The translations under genes were made by a program, and so were the position numbers. A stretch of DNA of 64,000 bases, taken from Prosopocoilus inquinatus (lineage: Eukaryota; Arthropoda; Insecta; Coleoptera; Lucanidae). Where the stretch lies: the NCBI GenBank assembly GCA_036172665.1, contig CM069876.1:49197001-49261000 (forward strand). The letters are read 5' to 3'. This document shows positions 22,574 to 33,978 of the stretch, in pieces. The notes below the pieces were generated by a model. The model was not told the DNA's origin and searched no databases. It saw only the letters and a list, made by a program, of their open reading frames with translations. The first letter of the stretch is position 1, and each line of letters starts with the position of its first letter.

Positions 22574-23601
22574 TTTTTGGGTTGTGTTTTCAATCGTTGT
22601 TTATTTTAACTTTCATATATTCTTAACCATTCTTATTTTTATTTTCTGTTCTTCGCTTTTGTTGCAATATTTTCGTATCTAATAATAGATGTCGCCAGCG
22701 CCCTCTTGGTCGTTGCTTGTACGTTTCTTAATAATTACTCCTGTATTTTTATTATTTTTGATTTTTTATTACAATTATTTTTTTGCAATTTTTTAAATTG
22801 TAGATTAAATGTTTTTGCATTTGTTACGTGGTAGAATTGTTTGTGTTTTTTGCATTCTTCTTATTTTTGTACTGTTCGATTGTTTCCTCTTCTAAAAATA
22901 TTAATTTATTAATTTTTTTTGTTGGATCAATTCTGATCATGCTTGCTTTTCTAATTTCTTTAAATATTTATTTAACTTTGGTTTTAATTTTTTTCATAAT
23001 TCTGCTTTTGAGTTGGCTTGGGTTGACCTTGAAACGTTTTCTTTCAAAACTTTGCAAAACTTTAGCAGTTTAGCAACTTTTTTGTGATTTTTTCAGAAAT
23101 CTTTACATTTTTAAATTTTTTTGTTTAAATATTTTAATTTTAAGTCAGGACCACAGCACAGCGTAATAGCAGCGTAAGAATTTGTGACGACATCTGTTAT
23201 TCCGAACTGTAAATGTGTACTCTGTATTTGAGGGAGGGAGGGGGGGAACAATTCCAAAACAACGCTACAAAAACCCAAGAAACGTATTTTAAGCGTTAAT
23301 TTTGAATGAAGTGATGATGTTTGTGGCGCCATCTGTCAATCAGCGCCTTAAATTTCCAATTTTCCGGCAACAGAAACAATTTTTAAATAAATAGAAACAA
23401 TTTTTAAATAAATACATACAATTTTAAAGGCAAATGGTTAAAGCAAAGGAATTTAGACGAGGATTTGTGGCGCCATCTGTTACACTACGCCTCTGTTTTC
23501 AATGCAATAAGAACAACCGAGAAGCCCGAAGAACGTTTAGGAGCAATATTCTTCTGAAAATAACTTTGAATAAGCAGGCGTTCGTGGCACCATATATTAC
23601 T

Positions 23602-23831
23602 ATTACCAGGGAAAAGAATTCAGGCCACTGAATGTTGCATGCTTTTCATGCCGAATGTACTACTTACTCTTACCATGTTTCCGCGGTTCCCATGCATCAA
23701 ATTGTTACTGATTGGGAGGGGAAGGAACGCAATGCCAGCGTTCTCATTTAGCAGAGATTATTGTGGGCGGGGCTATTACTGTCCGAGTCCGAAATTTTCA
23801 AGTGGCCAGAATTCTTTTCCCTGCCTATTAC
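23602..23831. mobile_element. TIR element with ACCAGGGAAAAGAATTC ends
   Basis: The left end TTACCAGGGAAAAGAATTCA and right end GAATTCTTTTCCCTG are inverted repeats about 230 bp apart. The interior GTTACTGATTGGGAGGGGAA is the reverse complement of the interior at 13500 and 30420, so this copy lies in the opposite orientation. Confidence 0.75.
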
Positions 23832-24479
23832 CATATAAAGCCCTTACGTCGTCTTCTTTATTTCTAGGAAAAAAGAAACAAGACACTTGAAAAACTTGGA
23901 AAATTCGCGAAATGTTGTGAAAAACAGTTTGGAGTAAATTAAGTTGAAACGATCAGAACACGAGAAATTCCAAGCATAAGTGGCGCCTTCTGTTGGTCTA
24001 CGACCGCAATTAATTTTGTTGTTCCTTTAATTTGAGGGGGAAGCACTTGGTTTCGAAGCGTCTTAAAACAAATTTCTTCGAGAAAGCGTTTGAGAAACAA
24101 TCCAAGCGTATTCCGATTGCTTGATTGATTGTTTTAGCGCTAGTTTTCGTGAGAGCTTTCCTAACCTAAAATCAGCAATTCTGATCTTGCTTAGCTCAGA
24201 AAAAAAAAAGCAGCTGCAGCAATGAGCTTTTAAAAGTCTTTTTCTAAATTTTGTTTTATTTTTCTTTTTATAATAAAAGGCGCCCGCCAAAATATTGCAA
24301 CCCTTCAGCTAAACTTCTGGTTACGCCACTGATTCACAAGAAAACAATTAAAACTATTTAATTTTGCCCAAATCACGTATTCATTCGTAAGTTCGTAATC
24401 TGATATTTCTGCTTGAAATATGATAAACTGAGATTTAAGTTGGCAACGCGTGAAAATCCTAAAATTTACTTTGTTTTAG

Positions 24480-25779
24480 ATGTCAACCGATCCCTAAAGC
24501 CGAGCCACTGGACAAGAAAACAATCGTATGCCGAATATGCGATTCTGAATTTAAAACTCGCGCGAATTTGCGCAGGCATATTTGGACACACACAGGCGAG
24601 AAGCCGCTGGCCTGTAACCTTTGCGAATTCAAATGCCGACAGCTCGGGAATCTAAAGCAACACAGGCTAACGCACACCGTCGAGAAGCCGTTCACTTGTG
24701 ATCTTTGCGATTCCAAATTCCGATATCTCGGAAATTTAAAGAGGCACAAGTCGCAACACACCGATGATAAGCCGTTCAGTTGTGACCTTTGCGACTATCA
24801 ATGCCGCCAGCTCGTGAATCTGAGAACGCATAAGCTAACGCACACGGGTGAGAAGCCGTTCTGTTGTGACCTTTGCGATTATAAGTGCCGCCAGCCCGGA
24901 AATTTGAAGCAGCACAGGTTGAAACACGGCGAGAAGCCGTTCGGTTGCAGTCATTGCGATTATAAATGCCGATCAGGTAAAACTTTGGAAAATCACGTGA
25001 CGTTGTCACACACCGACGCGAAGCCGTTCACTTGTGGACTTTGCCATTATAAATGCGAAAATCTCGTCGGTTTAAAGTGGCACAAGTTGAAACACACCGG
25101 CGGCAAGCCATTCGCTTGTGACTTTTGCGAATATAAATGCCTATACGCGACGACTATCAAGCGGCACAGGTTAAAGCACACGGACGAGAAGCAGTTGAGT
25201 TGCGGCGCGTGCGATTATAAATGCGGACGAGTCGAATACCTGAAGCGACACATGTTAAGACACACCGCCGAGAAGCCGTTCAGTTGTGAGCTTTGCGATC
25301 ACAAATCCCGAAGGGCCGCAGATTTGAAACAGCACAAGTTAATACACGCTGGCGAGAAGCCGTTCAGTTGCGATCTCTGCGATTATAAATGCCGAAGGGT
25401 CGTGGATATGAAGACGCACAAATCAACAAAACACACCGGCGAGAAGTTGAATCTTATAAGCGATTATGAATTCCGATTGCAAGTTCACAGGTTAAATCAT
25501 GCTGACGAGAAGCTGTTCGGTTGCGGGCTTTGCGAGTATAAAAGCCGAAAGGCCGGAGACGTGAAGAAACACGTGTTAATACACACTGGCGAAAAGCCGT
25601 TCAGTTGCGATCTTTGCGATCATAAATGCCGGAGAGCCGGAGATATGAGAACGCACAGATTAAGACACACCGGTGAGAAGCCGTTCAGTTGCGATGTGTG
25701 CGATTATAAATGTCGGTTGGTTATAAGTTTGAAGAGGCACGTTTTGAAACACACCAGCGAGAAGCCGATCGTCGAATAA
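24480..25779 (+). CDS. Z11: C2H2 zinc-finger terminal exon, 14 fingers
   Basis: The acceptor TACTTTGTTTTAG ends at 24479 (TAG rather than CAG). The exon encodes 432 residues: leader C-Q-P-I-P-K-A-E-P-L-D-K-K, finger 1 C-R-I-C-D-S-E-F. The linker after finger 5 is short (H-G-E-K-P-F) as in Z10, and finger 6 has H-V-T-L-S-H spacing. Between fingers 11 and 12 lies a dead finger with no cysteines (L-N-L-I-S-D-Y-E-F-R-L). The C-terminus is S-E-K-P-I-V-E, an interrupted linker. AATAAA overlaps the stop codon (25778-25783). It is a paralogue of Z10 over the central fingers. Confidence 0.86.
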
Positions 25780-26698
25780 TAAATAGATAAATACTTTTTA
25801 TGATTACATAATTGTATTTAATGCATCTAAATGATAATCTTGCTTTGGTGGACGATCATTGTAGTTACAAACAAAAAAGGTACATCCTGCACCACCGTTT
25901 TGATCCACCCTGTGTAAATGAAAATAATTTTTTGTTATGGACTAACTAGAAGTGAAAAGAAAAATGTCTTGAACCTTTTTTTCTTCGTATAATTCGTAGA
26001 ATATCGACACATAGCTCGAGAGTGCAGTGTTGGGACACCCTGTATATTTATTATTATTTTCATTTTCACTTTTAATATTTATCTCTTTTACTATTTATTT
26101 ATTATATTGCAGACTTCTAAAAATTAAAAAGAAATGTCTTGAAACTTTTTTTTGTGTCTTCAGTAGTTAACGAGATACAGCGCTGTTGGGACATCCTGTA
26201 TATTTATTATTATTTTTATTTTCACTTTTAATATTTATCTCTTTTACTATTTATTTACTATGTTGCAGACTTCTAAAAATTAAAAGAGAAATGTCTTGAA
26301 ACTTTTTTTGTGTCCTCAGTAATTATCGAGATACAGCGCTGTTGGGACACCCTGTACATTTATTATTATTTTTATTTTCTCTTTTACTATGTATCCGTTA
26401 GTGCCTTTTTTTTTCGAGTCAATCGACCGACTCTAGTCGGTACGCAGAGTTCATTGAATGGCTCATTAATCGGTGGTCGGCTGTTCGAGCAATAGCACAA
26501 TTGGTAGGTACACTCAAGTCGAAAAGTAATGTCACCCCAACCAAACATAAACGTGTGTATTGTCCGTTGTGGTCCTCACAACAAGTAGGCGGCCAAGTAA
26601 ACATGAATCAGAAGCGATTGAAACGAAAAGTTGATAAAATTATCTTTCCGTTTGAATTATAATAAAGTCAAAAATCATTTAAGAATTTTTTGTTTCAG
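25780..26698. other. Spacer Z11-Z12
   Basis: No gene is visible. The centre (about 25880-26365) is a partial, internally duplicated copy of an ACACCCTGTA-ended element. Downstream is unique AT-rich sequence up to the Z12 acceptor. Confidence 0.5.
25880..26365. mobile_element. MITE-like element with about 156-bp internal tandem duplication
   Basis: GTTGGGACACCCTGTA recurs near 26028, 26186 and 26340, each preceded by AATGTCTTGAAACTTTTTTT and a GAGATACAGCGCT-like phrase in the later copies. The first part (CCGTTTTGATCCACCCTGTG) matches the inner half of the palindrome at 33979-34626, so both belong to one family. Confidence 0.7.
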
Positions 26699-27785
26699 GC
26701 CTCAATGGATGACTGAAGTTGGGTCAGTGAAAAAGAAGACCGCCACGTGCCGAATATGTGATTCTAAATTCACGACCCGCGGATATCTGCGCAGACATAT
26801 TCTGATACACACCGGCGAGAAGCCGTTCAGTTGTAATCTCTGCGATTACAAATGCCGCCAGCTCGGAAATCTGAAGAAGCACAAGCTGAAGCACACCGAC
26901 ACGAAGCCGTTCGGTTGTGATCTCTGCGATTACAGGTGCCGACAAGTCGTGCATCTGAAAGAGCACAAGTTGAAGCACACCGGCGAGATGCCGTTCACTT
27001 GCGACTTTTGCGATTATAACTGCCGGAAGATTACGAACATCAAAAGGCACATGTTGGTGCACACGGGCGAGAAGCTGTATAACTGTGACGCTTGCGATTA
27101 TAAATGCCGACACGCCGCGACTCTTAAGCAGCACAAGTTAGATCACACTTCCGAGAAGTTGTTCGCTTGTGATCAGTGCGCCTTCAAGTGCCGACGCGTC
27201 CACAACTTGCACCGACATAAGCTAACGCACACCGACCAAAAACCGTTCGGTTGCGACCTTTGCGATTATAAATGCCGACAGATCGATGAATTGAAACGAC
27301 ATAAGCTAACGCACACCGACGAGAAGCCGTTCAGCTGTGACCTTTGCGTTTATAAATGCAGAGAGCTCGGTAATTTGAAACGGCACAGGTTAACGCACAC
27401 CGACCAAAAGCCGTTCGGTTGCGACCTTTGCGATTATAGAAGCCGAGGCACCGGAACTCTGAAACGACACAAGTTAACGCACACTGGTCAGAAGCCGTTC
27501 AGCTGTGATGTTTGCGATCATAAATGCAGGGAGCTCGGTCATTTGAGACTGCACAAGTTGACGCACACCGACGAGAAGCCGTTCAGTTGTGACCTCTGCG
27601 ATTATAAATGCCGAGGGCGCGGTGCTTTGAAACGACATCAGTTAACGCACACCGACGAGAAGCCTTTTAGTTGTGACCTTTGCGATTTCAGGTGCCGAAA
27701 TCGCTCGAGCTTGAAACCGCATAGGTTAAAACACACTGGCGAAAAACCGTTCGGTTGTGAAAAGGCGTGGGATATAAAGCAATAA
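26699..27785 (+). CDS. Z12: C2H2 zinc-finger terminal exon, 12 fingers
   Basis: The acceptor TTTTTTGTTTCAG ends at 26698. The exon encodes 361 residues. The leader P-Q-W-M-T-E-V-G-S-V-K-K-K lacks the usual Cys but contains an in-frame ATG, so a start in this exon is conceivable. Finger 1 is C-R-I-C-D-S-K-F. Finger 4 (N-C-R-K-I-T-N-I-K-R-H) and finger 12 (N-R-S-S-L-K-P-H) recur at matching places in Z20, marking them as paralogues. Finger 9 has Ser at position 12. After finger 12 a fragment G-C-E-K-A-W-D-I-K-Q is the remains of another finger. Confidence 0.85.
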
Positions 27786-29440
27786 TATGTAAAATAACGT
27801 TTGATTCTTCAAAATTTCAGGTCTCAGGCCGTTGTGGAAAAATCTATGGTTTTCATTTGTTTTTTGTTTTTTTTTAGTTACCGATTGTAAGTTGTTCGTG
27901 GGCAACAAAAAAGAGAAAAAAAAATAGTAAAAACAAAAGGAACATAAAAACAGAGTTTAAGCATGCGAGTTCATTTGACGGTTAATTGTTTCCAAAGACA
28001 TTGGAAAAAAAACAAAAGAAAAAACAGAAGGGTTTGCGTAGGTTTCGTTTGTCAATTAATTGCAATTATAGTTGCAGGACATAAAAAAAAAACAAAAGAG
28101 AAACAAAGTATACAATTTGTGCGATTAAAAATTGAAAAAGAAAAACAAAAAACAAAATAGAGTTTATGCAGATTTCATTTGTTAATTAATTAATTAATTA
28201 AATAAGAAAAACAAAAAACAAAAGAAAAACAAGGTAACAGTAGGGTTTACGTAGATTTCATTTGTCAATTGATTGTTTGCAGGAAATTGAAAAAAAAAAA
28301 CAAGTACGGCTTATGTAGATTTCAGTTGTCAATTGAATTGCAGAAAATCGAAAAAAAAAACAAACAAATGAACAGAAAAACCAAAGTTGCAGAGTTCATT
28401 TATTTTCAATTGTCATTTAGTTGACTGTCAATTGTTTGCGACAGATTAAAAGAAAAAATAAAATAAAGTTTACGGGAAGTTTGATATGAAAACGAAAGAA
28501 TTTATTGCGCAAACTTTGACAGTCAAAAATGTTTGCGACAGATTAAAAGAAAAACAAAAAGCTGGCGAGAAGTTGTCAAAAACAAAAGAAATTTGTCGCG
28601 CAAACTTTGCCTTTGTCAATTGTTTGTAACAGATTAAAAGGAAAAGATACAGTTTGCAGGAAGTCGACAAAAACGAAAGAGAAAAAACAAAACAAATCGA
28701 ATTTGTCAATGAATAGAGAAGCCTCGCCTTCTCTTTTTAATCGTACAGAATTCCGAGTCTTACGTCATTTGCTTGTGACAGATGAAAAAAAAAGAATTCG
28801 CAAAAAGAAAGAAAAAAACAAAAAAACAACAAACGAAATTTTAAAAATCGATTTTTTTTTTCTATTTCGTGCAAATAAAGTTGACGAAAACAAAAGAAAA
28901 AACAAAACAAATTGTATTTGTCAAAATTAATTCATCCATCTTCTCTGTTTAATTGCACAAAACCTCGACGTTCAATTGTTTGTGATACAAAAGAAAAGAG
29001 AAAGATAATTCACAAAAGGTTAAGAAAAACAAAAGAAAACCGTAGCAGAGGTAACAACTGAACAAAGTTTAAAAATCGAATTTTTTTTTGTTTCGTGCAA
29101 ATGAAAAAAAAAAAAACAAAAAAATAAATTGAATTCATTCGGCATTTTCTTAACCTACATTTTTGACAGCTCTGTCTCGTTTGGCAACCTGGCGACTTGA
29201 CTTCCAGATACGCCACTGATTTAACGAATCATATGCCACGATCGATTAATTATTTATTATTAATTAATTAATTTTTTGCTGTGGAAATCTCAATAAATTA
29301 TTATCGAAACGAACAGTTTTCTTTGTTTTCTTTGTATACATTGGCGTTCCACGGGGTTCTAACTCGGTGACCCTTGCTGTTTGTATTATTTATTATTAAT
29401 CGTTTGAAAAAAATCTAAAGGAAAGCATTCTTTGTTTTAG
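27786..29440. repeat. A-rich degenerate repeat region between Z12 and Z13
   Basis: From about 27900 to 29130 the sequence is dominated by AAAAAACAAAAGAAAAAC runs alternating with TTTCATTTGTCAATTGATTG and GTTTGCGACAGATTAAAAG phrases. These recur irregularly, consistent with an old tandem array. The region 29340-29400 (GACCCTTGCTGTTTGTAT) recurs near 50597. No gene is seen. Confidence 0.55.
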
Positions 29441-30248
29441 ATGTCGACGATTGCCTAAACGTGAAAAAACAATTGTGTGTCGGATATGTGATTCTGAATT
29501 TAAAAAACCTGCAAACTTGCGCAAGCACATTCTAATACATACCGGCGAGAAGCAGTTCAGTTGCGACCTCTGTGATTATAAATGCCGACACCGAGGAAGC
29601 TTGAACAGACACGCGCTAACGCACACCGACGAGAAGCCGTTCAGTTGCGATCTTTGCGATTATCAATCCCGACAGCTGGGAACCTTGAAGCAACACAAGC
29701 TCGTGCATACCGACGAGAAGCCGTTCGGTTGTGACCTTTGCGATTATAAATGCCGGAGTGTCGGAAATTTGAATCGGCACAGGTTAACGCATGCCGATGA
29801 GAAGCCGCTTAATTGCGATCTTTGCGATTATAAATGTCGACAGCTCGGAGCCTTGAAGCAACACAAATTAATGCACACCGGCGAGAAACTGCTCAGCTGT
29901 GGCTCTTGCGAGTATAAAACCTCGTATGCCACGACTTTGAAACGGCACAGGTTAAAGCATTCGGACGAGAAGCCGTTTAGTTGTGATCTTTGCAAGCATA
30001 AAGCTCGAAGAGCTGGAAATATGAAAGTGCACATGTTGAAGCACACCGGTGAGAAGCCGTTCGGTTGTGATCTTTGCGATCGTAAATTTCGACACCTCGT
30101 AACTTTAAAACGGCACAAGTTAGCGCACACCGGCGAGAAGCCGTTTACTTGTGATCTTTGCGATTATAAAAGTCAATATGCTGGAAATTTGAAACGGCAC
30201 TTGATAAAGCACAAACGAGGTCCATTCAAATTTCGATTTTTGCGTTAA
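29441..30248 (+). CDS. Z13: C2H2 zinc-finger terminal exon, 9 fingers
   Basis: The acceptor CATTCTTTGTTTTAG ends at 29440. The exon encodes 268 residues: leader C-R-R-L-P-K-R-E-K-T-I, finger 1 C-R-I-C-D-S-E-F. Finger 6 (Y-K-T-S-Y-A-T-T-L) resembles the L-Y-A-T-T finger of Z10 and Z11, and finger 7 (H-K-A-R-R-A-G-N-M) the R-R-A-A-D-M finger, so Z13 carries parts of the same block. Position 12 is variously Ser, Thr, Ala and Phe. The tail H-K-R-G-P-F-K-F-R-F-L-R is a decayed finger in which both cysteines are lost. A TIR element begins 52 bases after the stop. Confidence 0.85.
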
Positions 30249-30300
30249 GTTGTGATTCTCGATGCGTATCGAAATATCGGAGCTCACTGTAATATTGATT

Positions 30301-30524
30301 ACCAGGGAAAAGAATTCAGCCCATTTCACTTCTTCCGCGAAGAGAATACTCGGATCGTTTTAGCTTCACCCAAAATTAGTTCTGCGAAGTACGAACGCTC
30401 GCATTGCACCCCTTCCCTCCAACTCAGTAACAATTAGACGGATCGGAGCCGCGGAAGGGTGGAAAGACGTTCGGCGTGAAAAAGCGTCCGAATACTAAGA
30501 GGGGTGAATTCTTTTCCCTGTTGG
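30301..30524. mobile_element. TIR element with ACCAGGGAAAAGAATTC ends
   Basis: The left end ACCAGGGAAAAGAATTCAG and right end GAATTCTTTTCCCTG are inverted. The interior CTCAGTAACAATTAGACGG matches other copies. It begins 52 bp after the Z13 stop codon. Confidence 0.78.
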
Positions 30525-30971
30525 GTACTATACGGTTATAGAGTAGTCGCCAAAAAAATAAATAAATAAATAAAGAAAACGAAAATTCTATTTATTTCAT
30601 CGTTTTTTAGGCGTTTTGAAAATAGTTCCTCAACTAAGGGGAAAATATATTGCAGGTTGATATTGTTACGGTAAGTTTGGAATTAGGGGCACGGTACAAG
30701 ACTGCGCACTGCACTAGGGGAGGTTTTTATTTAAGGGTTTGATCGCTATCAACTCTGTCAGAGATGCGCCTTCAATTATTTATAGGCATCATGCAGCGCA
30801 ATTATTGGGAGAGAGTAAATGAGGTCTTATCGCAATCTAATTTGTCAAGGCCAATGTAATTTTTTTTGCGCACGGTACTATTCTATGCCGCGCTTCTGCC
30901 TTACTCAATAAATGCAAGTGTTCGTTCAAGTCACCTAAGTCTGCTGAATTTTATGTTTTTGTTATATTTGT

Positions 30972-31478
30972 TATACAGGGTGTAATTTTTATGAGCGGGC
31001 AAACGTCAAAGGCTAGTTCCTCACGTCGAACTATGAAAGAAAGTTTATATAAACATATGTCGGCAAGCGCACAGTTTCTGAGATACAGGGTCCGCAAAAA
31101 AGTTGGGGAAACTTTTTTGTTATCGATTTCTCAGAAAAATTTATTCTTTACGAAAGTTCCCGCTTCTTCCCAAACCTAAAATACACTCGTCAAAATCTGA
31201 ATATCTATCGTCATATACCGAGGAGATCGAAATGTTTGAGATCCACGTAAGAGTAAAGTACCTTTGTTTTTCAAGATACGCGGAAATGTTATTTGGGAAA
31301 GTTGTTCGGGAGAGTTATGCGATTTCAGATATGAAATCGTGAGTGTCTACGATGATTTTTTTTTATATCTCAGAAACTATGCGTTTGCGGACCCATGTTT
31401 ATATAAACTTTTTTTCATACTTCGGTGTGACGGACTGGCCCTTAAAGTTTGGCCCCTTATAAAAATAGACCCTGTATA
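30972..31478 (+). mobile_element. 507-bp TIR element, copy 1
   Basis: The element is bounded by TATACAGGGTGTAATTTTTA and an inverted ACCCTGTATA end. Terminal arms of about 110 bp contain GTTTATATAAACATATG and CTCAGAAACT phrases. A 79-residue open frame (31103-31342, starting M-G-K-L-F-C-Y-R-F) is conserved at the amino-acid level in copy 2 at 54051-54558, which lies in the opposite orientation. Confidence 0.75.
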
Positions 31479-31701
31479 ATTGCTTATTTACTTATTCTTA
31501 AGTGAGTGATTCCATTTAGGAACTTTTCTGTTACTTAACCAAATATAATGTTTTTCTTTTGGTTTTCCTCTTTTGTCATTTATGTTTCCCGAAATTTCCA
31601 AATGATTTGAGATATTCAGAAACATAATCGACGAAAGGGGAAAACCAAAAAGAAAAAAACAATGTAATTACAATGTTTCAATTTTTAACTCTTTGTTTCA
31701 G

Positions 31702-32929
31702 ATGTGAACGGATTTCGAGATCCGAGGCTACAAATAAAGCAAAATTCAAATGTCGGATATGTGATTGTCAGCTTACAAGATTTGAGCATTTACGACGGCA
31801 CATTTTAATACATACCGACGAGAAGCCGTTCAGTTGCGATCTCTGCGATTTTAAATGCCGGAATCTTGGAAATCTGAAACTGCATAAGTTAATACACGCC
31901 GACGAGAAGCCGTTCGGTTGTGATCTGTGCGACTTTAAATGCCGACAACTCAGAGGTTTGAAAGAGCACATGTTAAAACACACCGACGAGAAGCCGTTCG
32001 GTTGTGATCTGTGCGATTTTAAATGCCGGCGGTTGCAAAATTTGAAACGGCATAAGATAATACACACCGACGAGAAGTCGTTCGGCTGTGATCTCTGCGA
32101 TTTTAAATGCCGACATGTCGGAAGCTTGAAGGAGCACAAGTTAACGCACACCAGCGAGAAGCCGTTCTGCTGTGATGTTTGCGATTTTAAGTGTCGACAT
32201 CTCGGAAGTCTGAAACTTCATAAGTTAAGGCACACCGACGAGAAACCGTTCGGTTGTAACCTGTGCGATTATAAATGCCGGCGGCTCGGCAATATGAAAC
32301 TTCATAAGTTGAAGCACACCGACGAGAAGCCGTTCGCGTGTGATACGTGCGATTTTAAATGCCGACAGCTCCAACATTTGAAGATGCATAAGTTAACGCA
32401 CACTAACGAAAAGCCGTTGAGCTGTGATATTTGCGGTTATGAATGCCGAGAGTTCGGAAATTTGAATCGACATAAGTTAACGCACTCGAACGAGAAGCCG
32501 CTCAGTTGTGACGTCTGCGATTATAAGTGTCGACAGCTCGGAAGTTTGAAACTTCATAAGTTAAAGCACACCGACGAGAAGCCGTTCGGTTGTGATCTGT
32601 GCGATTATAAATGTCGACATCCCGGTGGTCTGAAAGTTCATAAGTTAAAGCACACCGACGAGAAGCCGTTTAGTTGTGATCTGTGCGATTATAAGTGTCG
32701 ACATCTTGTAAGTTTGAGGCAACATATGTTAAAGCACACCGATGAGAAGCCGTTGAGTTGTGATCTCTGCGATTATAAATGCCGGATTCTCGGAAGTTTG
32801 AAACGACACAGGTTAAAACACACCGATGAGAAGCCGTTCGGTTGTGATCTGTGCGATTGTAAATACCGACGGCAAGAAAATTTGAAACAGCACATGTTAA
32901 AACACCGACGAGAAGCCGTTCAGTTATAA
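31702..32929 (+). CDS. Z14: C2H2 zinc-finger terminal exon, 14 fingers, 3' frameshift
   Basis: The acceptor CTCTTTGTTTCAG ends at 31701. The exon encodes 408 residues: leader C-E-R-I-S-R-S-E-A-T-N-K-A-K, finger 1 C-R-I-C-D-C-Q-L (Phe replaced by Leu). The fingers are very regular, with helices such as HLGSLKL, QLGSLKL and RLGNMKL and mostly T-D-E-K-P-F linkers. After finger 14 a 2-bp loss in the usual CACACCGACGAG turns the frame to H-R-R-E-A-V-Q-L and stop. Remnants of at least one more finger (TTGAAACAGCATGTTAATAC) are visible to about 33050. A truncated sister copy, Z15, follows within 350 bp. Confidence 0.86.
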
Positions 32930-33060
32930 TGTTTGTAATATATTCTGCATTTTCTGTCGCCATCATTATTTGAAACAGCATGTTAATACATACCGACGAG
33001 AAACTTCTAAGTTTGCAATAATTACAAATGCGGTCAACATGAGAAAGTTAATACTAGTCA
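32930..33060 (+). pseudogene. Relic fingers downstream of Z14
   Basis: Finger-like DNA continues past the Z14 stop: GCATTTTCTGTCGCCATCAT, then TTGAAACAGCATGTTAATAC and ACCGACGAGAAAC (linker T-D-E-K), then ACAAATGCGGTCAACATG. Frames are broken by indels and stops, so these are former fingers of Z14. Confidence 0.7.
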
Positions 33061-33261
33061 TAAGTGAGTTACGTTCAGCGCGTTACGAAGAGGTTCGGGT
33101 TCTAATCCCGCGAGTGAAAAATTTTTTCTGTCTTTCTTAGTGTTAGTGTTTGCTCTTTATCAATTGAATTATTTGATTCAACACTAACGTATCCTTCTCT
33201 TTTATGTTTGAATAACAATAATAATAAAGTTTGAATTTTTAAAGTAAGAACTTTGTTTCAG

Positions 33262-33343
33262 GTGTAAACGGATTTCGAGAGCAAAGTCTGCAAATAAAAA
33301 AGAATTCAACTGTCGAATATGTGATTTTCGGCTGTTGCACTAA
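33262..33343 (+). pseudogene. Z15: truncated zinc-finger exon (acceptor, leader and half a finger)
   Basis: The acceptor AACTTTGTTTCAG ends at 33261 and is intact. The leader C-K-R-I-S-R-A-K-S-A-N-K-K closely matches Z14, and the first zinc pair is present (C-R-I-C-D-F-R-L). It then reads L-H and stops at TAA 33341-33343, where foreign repeated sequence starts. No further finger follows for 5 kb. It is probably a duplicate of Z14 cut by an insertion or deletion. The retained splice site could still make it a short terminal exon. Confidence 0.75.
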
Positions 33344-33535
33344 ATAAAATTCGCCGATGCAGAGCAAGTAAGGCTTAATGACATGGGTTTCCCTTATAAA
33401 ATTTCCGTCACGATATGACGTCGTCTCTACCATGCCGCGATAGGAAGCCCATTTTCTAAATTAGTTTTAGGGTTTCACACAAAATAAAATGCGCCGATGC
33501 AGCGCAAGCAAGGTTTAATGACATGGAATTTCCTT
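33341..33535 (+). repeat. Direct repeat at the Z15 break point
   Basis: AAATAAAATTCGCCGATGCAG, followed by a GCAAGTAAGGCTTAATGACAT phrase, begins at about 33343 and recurs with small changes at about 33481. The two copies are about 138 bp apart. Confidence 0.7.
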
Positions 33536-33978
33536 ACGCTTCTTCTTAACCCAGGTCTAGATTTGCAGCGTAAGCAGACGACGCGTCCGTCAATCCGTGC
33601 CGCTTGCTAAACCCGTGTCAATAACCGCACCTACGAACTGCAGCTAAACGAGAAAATACGCCGAAAGTAAAAGTAATTCAGAAAGTGATTTTTTCAAAAA
33701 CTTTTAAGTTGTCACCTTTTCAGGACCGGATCTATGGCTTTCGATGCCCCGGGCTGAACAATTTTCAGCGCCCTTTTTATACGATTACAATGCATACTAT
33801 TTATATTTAAGTCGGTATTGTTGCTAACGTTGTTTATTTTTCACGATGATCACAACGATGCAGTCAGTGTGAAAAGCAACTGAACATTGCGTTTATGAGA
33901 TAATAACAAAAAGACATGGAACATCCTGTATATTACGTATATGAATAGCCTGTATATTGCATATTACATATATATGTA

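Larger units (their letters stand above)
20946..24479. other. Spacer Z10-Z11
   Basis: No gene is visible in 3.5 kb. Contents: a poly(C) run at about 21189; a (GA)n tract at about 21674-21702; an A-rich region (21840-22230); a near-perfect inverted repeat (22227-22573); T-rich sequence with one TGACCTTGA at 23024; GTGGCGCCATCTGT phrases near 23320 and 23467; a TIR element (23602-23831); and AT-rich sequence up to Z11. Confidence 0.5.
30249..31701. other. Spacer Z13-Z14
   Basis: No gene is visible. It contains a TIR element (30301-30524), a TGTTACGGTAAGTTTGGAA phrase at about 30664 that recurs near 48660, a possible LTR-like stretch to about 30960, and a 507-bp ACAGGGTG-ended element (30972-31478). 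Confidence 0.5.

Noticed and set aside
33085..33115. tRNA-like T-arm CGGGTTCTAATCCCG
   Set aside because: The stem-loop fits a T-arm, but no matching acceptor stem, D-arm or A box is found at the right distance. It may be a SINE fragment or chance.
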